A DNA stretch of 38,321 nucleotides. Source: an uncultured Caulobacterales bacterium. GTDB taxonomy: Bacteria; Pseudomonadota; Alphaproteobacteria; Caulobacterales; Caulobacteraceae. Position numbers and translations under genes: made by a program. The stretch lies in the NCBI GenBank assembly GCA_903900155.1, contig CAIUMD010000052.1:1-38321 (forward strand), read 5' to 3'. The first letter of the stretch is position 1. Every line of letters starts with the position of its first letter. The notes below the pieces were generated by a model. That model made no database searches, had not been told where the DNA came from, and saw only the letters and a program-made list of their open reading frames with translations. Below, piece after piece: positions 32,879 to 38,321 of this stretch.

Positions 32879-32956
32879 CTTGAAAGAAATCGGGGAAAAA
32901 CAAGGGAACTGCGGTGGGCGCTTGGCGTTCACGCCCGCACGGCGCATAAGGCGTTT

Positions 32957-33340
32957 ATGAACAAGCTGCTTCTGGTGGCCGCTGGCGGAGCCGTCGGCTC
33001 GGTCGCGCGCTATCTGGTCGGCGTTGGGGCCATGCGGGTCATGGGACCCGGCTGGCCCTATGGCACCTTCACCGTCAATGTCGTGGGGGGCTTCCTGATG
33101 GGATGCCTGGCCTCGTGGCTGGCCCATCGCGGCAACGGGACCCAGGAACAGTGGCGCGTGCTGCTGGGCGTCGGGGTCCTAGGCGGCTTCACGACCTTCT
33201 CGTCGTTCTCCCTGGAAACCGCGCTGATGATCCAGAAGCGCGCGTATGGCCAGGCCTTTTCCTATACGGCCGCGAGCGTCCTGCTGGCGATCGCCGCCCT
33301 GTTCGCGGGCCTTCTGGTCGCCCGCAAGGTTTTCGCATGA
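32957..33340 (+). CDS. crcB: Fluoride channel CrcB (Fluc)
   Basis: A 127-residue fluoride export channel of the inner membrane with four hydrophobic segments. The hallmarks are GGAVGSVARY (10-19), GTFTVNVVGGFLMG (with the pore Asn) and GGFTTFSSFSLE (the Phe-rich and sodium-site segment). It acts as an antiparallel dimer. AAGG before ATG 32957. Its TGA overlaps the rluC start (ATGA), so the two are co-translated. Confidence 0.95.
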   Translation: MNKLLLVAAGGAVGSVARYLVGVGAMRVMGPGWPYGTFTVNVVGGFLMGCLASWLAHRGNGTQEQWRVLLGVGVLGGFTTFSSFSLETALMIQKRAYGQAFSYTAASVLLAIAALFAGLLVARKVFA

Positions 33341-34341
33341 GCACTAAAGAAGTCCGCACCCTGTACGTTGACGCCGGCGAGGACGGGGTCCGCCTGGATC
33401 GCTGGTTCAAGCGCCGCTGGCCGCACCTGAACCATATCCAGCTGAACAAGCTGTTCCGCTCGGGTCAGGTCCGGGTCGATGGCTCGCGCGCCAAGGGCGA
33501 CACCAAGCTGGCCGCCGGCAGCCAGATCCGCGTGCCGCCGCTGCCCGACGCGCCCGATCCGACCGACAAGAACAAGCTGTCGCCGCGCGACATCGCCTAC
33601 GCCAAATCGCTGGTGCTGTACGAGGACGAGGAAGTCCTGGCTCTGAACAAGCCCGCCGGCCTGGCCGTGCAGGGCGGCACCAAGACCACCAAGCACGTCG
33701 ACAAGCTGCTCAGCGCCTGGGGCGAGGGCGTCGATCGCCCCCGCCTGGTCCATCGCCTGGACCGCGACACCTCGGGCGTGCTGCTGCTGGGCAAGACCCC
33801 GGCCGCGGCCGCGCGCCTGTCGGGCGCCTTCGCCAAGCGCAAGGCGCAGAAGACCTACTGGGCTATCGTCGCCGGCAACCCGCACCCGACCGAGGGCGTG
33901 ATGGAACTGCACCTGGCCAAACGCGGCGTCGGCGACCGCGAACTGGTCGTGCCCGCTCAGCCCAAGGATCCGGACGCCCAGCCGGCCGAGACCGAATTCG
34001 TCACCATCAGCCGCGCCGGTCCGCGCGTGACCTGGATGGCCTTGCGTCCGCACACCGGCCGCACGCACCAGCTGCGCGCCCACATGAAGGCCATGGGCCA
34101 CCCGATCCTGGGCGACCCCAAGTATGGCGACGAGAAGTCCGCGCCGCTGTCGGAAGGGCTGAAGCTGCAGCTGCACGCCCGTTCGATCCTGCTGCCGCAC
34201 CCGTCGGCGGGCATGCTGCACATCGAGGCGCCGCTGAGCGCCGAGATGAAGGAAGGCTTCCGCAAGTTCGGCTTCTCGGAAGACGAGGCCGACTCCGAGC
34301 CCTTCGGCCATCGCAGCGCCAAGATCCGTCGGAAAACCTAG
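33337..34341 (+). CDS. rluC: RluC-type 23S rRNA pseudouridine synthase with S4 domain
   Basis: A 334-residue enzyme with an N-terminal S4 RNA-binding domain (GVRLDRWFKRRWPHLNHIQL, about 17-36, and FRSGQVRVDGSRAKGD) and an RluA/RluC catalytic domain (HRLDRDTSG, with catalytic Asp142). ATG 33337, overlapping the crcB stop, gives the family N-terminus. The assignment to RluC rather than RluD is by the domain order and location next to crcB; it is likely but not certain. The end overlaps the convergent DUF1501 gene by four bases. Confidence 0.85.
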   Translation: MSTKEVRTLYVDAGEDGVRLDRWFKRRWPHLNHIQLNKLFRSGQVRVDGSRAKGDTKLAAGSQIRVPPLPDAPDPTDKNKLSPRDIAYAKSLVLYEDEEVLALNKPAGLAVQGGTKTTKHVDKLLSAWGEGVDRPRLVHRLDRDTSGVLLLGKTPAAAARLSGAFAKRKAQKTYWAIVAGNPHPTEGVMELHLAKRGVGDRELVVPAQPKDPDAQPAETEFVTISRAGPRVTWMALRPHTGRTHQLRAHMKAMGHPILGDPKYGDEKSAPLSEGLKLQLHARSILLPHPSAGMLHIEAPLSAEMKEGFRKFGFSEDEADSEPFGHRSAKIRRKT

Positions 34342-35615
34342 ACCAGCCCCGTCACCGGCTTGGCGGCCGCGCTGTCGGGGAACACCTTGCTCTCCAGGAC
34401 CGCGCGGTCGACGCCGATGTGGTCGGCCAGCACGCCCTTGAACAGGCCGCGCATGTCGAGGGTCGGGGCCGTGTCGCGGTTCTCGAACAGGGCGTTCTGG
34501 GCCAGGCCCGGCCAGTCGCCGACGATGCCGCCCTTCTTCAGCGCGCCGCCCAGGATCAGGCCCGTCGAGGCCGTGCCGTGGTCGGTGCCGCCGGTGCCAT
34601 TGACCCGGGCGGTGCGGCCGAACTCGGTCACGGCGATGACCACGGTGTTCTTCCACTCCGCACCCAGGCCCGAGTGCAGGCCGTCCAGCACCGCGTCCAT
34701 ATAGGTCAGGCGCGTGGCGATCTGGCCCAGCTGGCCGGCGTGGGTGTCGAAGCCGTCCAGCGAGATGGCGGCGATCTGCGGGCCGCCGGCCTGGGTCATG
34801 AAGCCGCCCAGGGTCGAGCCCAGCTTGCGGGCGGCTTCGCTGCCGGCGCGGTTCTGGCGGTCGTTGGCCATGGTCGGGGACATGGACGCGGGCTGCACCA
34901 TGTTCGGCGTCGAGGCGGCCGCCACGTTCATGGCCGGGGTGGCCGAGAGGGCGGTCATGGCCTGCTGGGCCATGGTCTCGGTCTCCAGGCCCCGCGCGAA
35001 GGCCGGGCCCAGCATCGGGTCATTGCGATAGAGGTCCTGCAGCAGCGTCGGCAGGCGCGCGGTCTCGTCGACGCCCTTGCCGGGCGACCAACTGGCCGCC
35101 TGCACCTTGCCGCGCAGGATCAGCGGGGCGGTAGTGCCGACCGACAGCCCCTCAACCTTGCGGACGGGAGCCAGGGCTTCCAGCGTGCGGTTCAGCCAGC
35201 CGGTCTCGGCGCCGTAGACGCCCGAGGCGCCGGTCTCCAGCACGTCCTGGGCCTCGAAGTGCGAGCGGGCGCGGTCGGGGCTGGCGATGGCGGGGGCGAT
35301 GCGAGCCTGGCCTTGCTGGGCCAGGGCGTGGACGGTCTTCAGCGCCGGGTGCAGGCCGAAGGTTTCGTCCAGCATGCGAACCTGGTCGCGCTGCATGGCG
35401 ATCGAGCCGCGCAAGGCCGTATAGTTCGCGTCACCGACCGGCGGTGAGACCGACAGGCCGTCCATGCCGCCCCGGCAGATGACGACGACCAGCTTCTTCT
35501 TGGCCAGGTCGCCCTCGGAGGCGGCGAAGGCTTGGCTGCCGAAGAAGTTGACGCTGATGCCCAGGCTGGCGCCCAGGCCCAGCAGCGAGCGGCGGTTCAT
35601 CACTTGAGCGGTCAT
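34338..35615 (-). CDS. DUF1501 protein with Tat signal
   Basis: A 425-residue exported protein related to the alkaline phosphatase/sulfatase fold. The start has a twin-arginine signal (MNRRSLLGLGASLGISV, residues 6-22), so it is probably folded before export. LVVVICRGGMDGLSV (about 42-56) and the C-terminal VVIAVTEFGRTARVNGTGGT and DHGTASTGLILGG are DUF1501 hallmarks. ATG 35615 overlaps the DUF1800 stop by ATGA, so the pair forms an operon. Its enzymatic role is unknown. Confidence 0.88.
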   Translation of the reverse strand: MTAQVMNRRSLLGLGASLGISVNFFGSQAFAASEGDLAKKKLVVVICRGGMDGLSVSPPVGDANYTALRGSIAMQRDQVRMLDETFGLHPALKTVHALAQQGQARIAPAIASPDRARSHFEAQDVLETGASGVYGAETGWLNRTLEALAPVRKVEGLSVGTTAPLILRGKVQAASWSPGKGVDETARLPTLLQDLYRNDPMLGPAFARGLETETMAQQAMTALSATPAMNVAAASTPNMVQPASMSPTMANDRQNRAGSEAARKLGSTLGGFMTQAGGPQIAAISLDGFDTHAGQLGQIATRLTYMDAVLDGLHSGLGAEWKNTVVIAVTEFGRTARVNGTGGTDHGTASTGLILGGALKKGGIVGDWPGLAQNALFENRDTAPTLDMRGLFKGVLADHIGVDRAVLESKVFPDSAAAKPVTGLV

Positions 35616-37030
35616 CGGCGTTGGAACTCCGGGCTCATCACGAGAAGGGCGAAGGCTTCGCGGCGGGTCTCGGCCCGCGACACGGCCTTGGCGACGGGCG
35701 GGGTCAGGCGTTCGCCCAGGGCCTGTTTCGCCAAGTCGTTGGGATCGGTGCGGTCGGCGACGGCGGCGGCGAAGCCCTGCGCCCACTGCATCCGCTTGAT
35801 CAGGCCGTCGGGCGAGGCCCAGGTCTGGGCGTCCTCGGCCCAGCCCTTGGGGGAGGGGGGCGAAAAGGGCTTCTGGCCGAGGCCGGTCAGGATCGGCGCC
35901 AGGCGTTCGATGGCCGACGGTTGGGCTCCGATCAGCCGCCAGGTCGACAGGGTGTATTCGTAGGGCGTCTTGAACTTGGTCGGGGTCGGGTCCCAGGCCT
36001 CGGGGCTCTCGACCAGGGCCTTGGCGACGGCCGCCAGGTCGCCGCCGGTGTCCATCCAGCGTTTCTCCAGCCGCTCGGTCAGCGACTTGGGCGGCGTGTC
36101 CGAGACGAAGTGGCGGGCGATCTTGCCGCAGACATGGCGGGCGGTGCGCGGATCGGCGGACAGGTCCTTCAGCACCGCCAGGCCCTGTTTGATGTCGCCC
36201 TGACCGTAGCGCCGGGCCAGGATCGTGCGGGCGCCGGGCTCGTGGGCGTTATCGCGGAACATGAACTGACCGGCGCGGTCCTCGTTGTCGCGACCGACCG
36301 AGAAGCCGGTCAGGGCGCGGGCGAACTCGGTGACGTCGTTCTGGGTGTAGCCGGCGTCGACTCCGACCGTGTGCAACTCCAGGATCTCGCGGGCCAGGTT
36401 CTCGTTCAGGCCGGCCTTGCCGTTGCGGCGACGGCCGACATAGACAGCCGCGCGGCTGTTCGGACCGATCGACTGGGCCTGGTCCAGATAGGTCAGCATG
36501 GCCGGATGGGTCGAGGACGCCGTCAGCAGGTTCTCGAAGCTGTTGAAGACGTAGGGGCGGATCGCCTCGCGCTCGAACGGGCCGATCAGCACCGAGGTGA
36601 TCTGCTTGGTGGCCGAGACCGTGAAGTGGTTGGCCCAGAACAGCGCCCAGCGCTCGCGGAAACTGGCCGGGGTGCTGGCCCCCAGCTGGGCGCGGGCCAG
36701 GAAGTCGGCGCCGACCTTCTCGCGCAGGTCCCGTTGGGCGTCCTTGAAGGCCATTACCTTGTCTTTGGGGGCGTTGGCGGCGGTCTTGTCCTCGCCGTCC
36801 TTCTGCTGGCGCTCCATGCGGCGCTGCTGCTGGTAATCGCGCATCTGCTCGAAGCGGACCGAGGCGCTTTCGCCGCCATCCTGCGGGATGTCGGCGCCTT
36901 CGCGGCGGATCTGGGCGGTGAGGAAACCCTGCGGGTCGGACTTGGCCGCGTCGATCTCGCCGGGGCGGGCGCCCAGGCCGAAACGGGTGACGGCGATGGC
37001 GGCCATCATGTCCTTGGACGGTAAGCTCAA
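35612..37030 (-). CDS. DUF1800 family protein
   Basis: A 472-residue protein with the DUF1800 hallmarks: AVTRFGLGARPGE near the N-terminus, RWALFWANHFTVS (about 145-157), the conserved helical block LNENLAREILELHTVGVDAG and TQNDVTEFARALTGFSV. The preferred start is TTG 37030, with AAGGGAGA just upstream. ATG 37069 would add 13 residues but has a poor site. It is followed by DUF1501 with a four-base overlap. These two families usually travel together; their joint role is not known. No clear signal peptide was seen here. Confidence 0.88.
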   Translation of the reverse strand: MSLPSKDMMAAIAVTRFGLGARPGEIDAAKSDPQGFLTAQIRREGADIPQDGGESASVRFEQMRDYQQQRRMERQQKDGEDKTAANAPKDKVMAFKDAQRDLREKVGADFLARAQLGASTPASFRERWALFWANHFTVSATKQITSVLIGPFEREAIRPYVFNSFENLLTASSTHPAMLTYLDQAQSIGPNSRAAVYVGRRRNGKAGLNENLAREILELHTVGVDAGYTQNDVTEFARALTGFSVGRDNEDRAGQFMFRDNAHEPGARTILARRYGQGDIKQGLAVLKDLSADPRTARHVCGKIARHFVSDTPPKSLTERLEKRWMDTGGDLAAVAKALVESPEAWDPTPTKFKTPYEYTLSTWRLIGAQPSAIERLAPILTGLGQKPFSPPSPKGWAEDAQTWASPDGLIKRMQWAQGFAAAVADRTDPNDLAKQALGERLTPPVAKAVSRAETRREAFALLVMSPEFQRR

Positions 37031-37123
37031 GTCGGGCTCTCCCTTGCGCTGACACGCGATCTTGCTCATTCAACGCGGGAGTTCCGTCGTTCCGTCGCGA
37101 ACGGCCCGAAAAATGAGATTCCT

Positions 37124-37846
37124 TTGTCCGACAAGTCCGAACTGCTGCTGAAACCCAAGCGCTTCTACAAGGCGGCCGCCGCTGCGCCCGTGGACGGCGG
37201 CTTCGCGATCCAGCTGGACGGCCGCACGCCCAAGTCCCCGGCCAAGAAGCCGCTGGTCGCGCCGACCAAGCCCCTCGCCGACGCGATCGCCGCCGAGTGG
37301 GAAGCCCAGGTCGACTATATAGACAACAGCCTGATGCCGGCGACGCGTCTGGCTTTCACGGCCATCGATCGCATCGCTGAAACTCGCGCCGAGGTGGCCC
37401 GCGAGATCACCGCCTACGCCGCCTCCGACCACCTGTGCTACCGCGCCGAGCACCCCACGCCCCTGGTCGAGCGCCAGGACCGCGAGTGGGGCGCGATCCT
37501 GGACTGGGCCAAGGCCGAGTTCGGCTTCGTTTTCACGCCTGTGGCCGGGATCATCCACCAGCCGCAGCCGCCGGCGACCCTGGCGGCCGTCGAGGCCTTG
37601 GCCTTGACCCTGGACGACTTCGCCCTGGCGGGCGTGGCCTTCGCCTCTGGTCTGTTCGGCTCGACCGTGCTGGCCCTGGCCGTGCGCGCGGGCCGCCTGA
37701 CGGGCCGCAAGGCGCTGGACCTTTCCCGCCTGGAAGAAGTGTTCCAGGCCGAGCAGTGGGGGCAGGACGACGAGGCGACCGCCCGCGCCGAGGCCCTGGC
37801 CGTCGAGGCCGACATGATCGACCGCTGGTTCGCGGCGCTACGGTGA
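37124..37846 (+). CDS. ATP12-type F1-ATPase assembly chaperone
   Basis: A 240-residue protein of the ATP12 family, which helps the F1 alpha subunit assemble. The hallmark is [20 protein letters not shown] (about 64-83), followed by TAIDRIAE. The later [20 protein letters not shown] is also typical. It starts at TTG 37124 with GAG upstream, 93 bases from the divergent DUF1800 gene. Its TGA overlaps the next gene's GTG start. Placement near rluC and crcB fits Caulobacter-like order. Confidence 0.9.
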   Translation: MSDKSELLLKPKRFYKAAAAAPVDGGFAIQLDGRTPKSPAKKPLVAPTKPLADAIAAEWEAQVDYIDNSLMPATRLAFTAIDRIAETRAEVAREITAYAASDHLCYRAEHPTPLVERQDREWGAILDWAKAEFGFVFTPVAGIIHQPQPPATLAAVEALALTLDDFALAGVAFASGLFGSTVLALAVRAGRLTGRKALDLSRLEEVFQAEQWGQDDEATARAEALAVEADMIDRWFAALR

Positions 37847-38172
37847 TCAAGACCGCCGCCGTCTACGCCCTGGCGGCGCTGGCCGAGATCGGCGGGTGCT
37901 TCGCCTTCTGGGCCTGGCTGCGGCTGGGCAAAACCCCGATGTGGGCCGGGGCGGGGACGCTCTCGCTAATCGTCTTTGCCCTGCTGCTGACGCGGATCGA
38001 CGCCAGCGTCGCCGGCCGGGCCTTCGCAGCCTATGGCGGCATCTACATCGTCGTCTCGCTGGTCTGGATGCGGCTGGTGGAGACCGCCAGGCCGGATCGC
38101 TGGGACCTGATCGGCGGCGCGGTGTGCCTGGCCGGTGCGGCCATCATCCTGCTGGGTCCGCGTACAAACTAA
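37843..38172 (+). CDS. UPF0060 (YnfA-type) membrane protein
   Basis: A 109-residue inner-membrane protein with four hydrophobic segments, the usual length and shape of the UPF0060/YnfA family. It has the conserved [18 protein letters not shown] (12-29), [19 protein letters not shown] and [19 protein letters not shown]. The GTG start at 37843 overlaps the ATP12 gene stop (GTGA), so it is probably translationally coupled to it. YnfA relatives resemble small multidrug efflux proteins, but activity is not shown. The IS element follows 12 bases after its stop. Confidence 0.92.
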   Translation: MIKTAAVYALAALAEIGGCFAFWAWLRLGKTPMWAGAGTLSLIVFALLLTRIDASVAGRAFAAYGGIYIVVSLVWMRLVETARPDRWDLIGGAVCLAGAAIILLGPRTN

Positions 38173-38181
38173 ATTGGCGAA

Positions 38182-38321
38182 CTAGGTCCTGTTGACGAAG
38201 TGCGTGATCCAGAGGCGGGCTGAGGCGATGAGTATGAAGCCGAGGTAGCTGTCTGCGGTCTTGTCGTATCGGGTAGCCAGCCTTCGGCTGTGCTTGAGCT
38301 TTGAGAAGCAGCGCTCGACGA
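38182..38321 (-). CDS. IS5-family transposase, C-terminal 45 codons
   Basis: The minus strand encodes the last 45 residues: VERCFSKLKHSRRLATRYDK, then TADSYLGFILIASARLWITH and FVNRT. The RRLATRYDKTADSYL segment, just after the last catalytic Glu (in VERCFSK), is typical of IS5/IS427 transposases. The stop codon TAG (38184-38182) overlaps the element's outer boundary, so its bases come partly from the target sequence CTAG. The remaining gene lies outside the window. Confidence 0.85.
   Translation of the reverse strand, partial: VERCFSKLKHSRRLATRYDKTADSYLGFILIASARLWITHFVNRT
38185..38321 (-). mobile_element. IS5-family insertion sequence, 3' end only (cut by window edge)
   Basis: It begins GGTCCTGTTGAC at 38185, the same 12 bases as the inward-read end of the left-hand element (127-138). 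The next bases differ only by purine changes (GAAGTG against AAAATG). Transposases in both elements point left. The flank before it ends CTA, so both junctions read CTAG. Confidence 0.8.

Noticed and set aside
32793..32956. Fluoride riboswitch before crcB
   Set aside because: The conserved GG-AUGG core and pseudoknot pattern of the crcB RNA motif could not be found.
33262..34656. 464-codon open frame opposite rluC and the end of DUF1501
   Set aside because: It spans two well-supported genes on both strands and its translation has no family features.

Overview
The window looks like a chromosomal segment of a Caulobacter-type alphaproteobacterium. The DNA is GC-rich with G/C-ending codons. adk sits inside the ribosomal cluster between secY and rpsM, and infA and rpmJ are missing from that cluster. 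The downstream set (DegP-type protease, rarA, RluA-type synthase, a CC0125/CC1285-like lipoprotein, crcB, RluC, ATP12) is what I would expect next to this cluster in Caulobacter; that is from memory, not a database check.

Layout. 1-138 and 38185-38321 are the two opposite ends of IS5-family elements cut by the window edges. 139-1929 holds a secreted DUF2807-type protein and a convergent outer-membrane barrel protein, separated by a hairpin terminator. 1930-2561 is the S10 operon control region, with a candidate sigma-70 promoter, several GANTC (CcrM-type) sites and a compact RNA element with two UUCG hairpins inside one closing stem. 2562-17154 is the S10/spc/alpha cluster: rpsJ, rplC, rplD, rplW, rplB, rpsS, rplV, rpsC, rplP, rpmC, rpsQ, rplN, rplX, rplE, rpsN, rpsH, rplF, rplR, rpsE, rpmD, then rplO, secY, adk, rpsM, rpsK, rpoA, rplQ. 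The first twenty genes are almost gapless. From rplO onward the cluster is broken by terminators, repeats and a strong promoter before rpsM.

17218-28394 is a mixed housekeeping and accessory stretch: a DUF6624 protein, beta-carbonic anhydrase, an ABC transporter pair with a sugar O-acetyltransferase, a nucleotide pyrophosphatase/phosphodiesterase, fabA, a VOC protein, a TetA-like MFS pump, a DegP-like lipoprotein protease and a GT87-type membrane glycosyltransferase. Three decayed genes lie here: the tail of an AraC regulator, a frameshifted MmcQ/YjbR gene and the head of an ArsR regulator.

28477-38172 carries rarA, two tiny membrane-protein genes, two pseudouridine synthase genes, a lipoprotein, a protein with degenerate GGDEF/EAL-like features, crcB, a DUF1501/DUF1800 exported-protein pair, an ATP12 chaperone and a UPF0060 membrane protein.

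I see no CRISPR array, rRNA or tRNA gene, prophage or obvious defence island. The strongest candidates for something undescribed are the two-hairpin S10 leader, the small membrane-protein pair at 29850-30205, and the diverged GGDEF/EAL-like protein. All are offered as hypotheses from one sequence.
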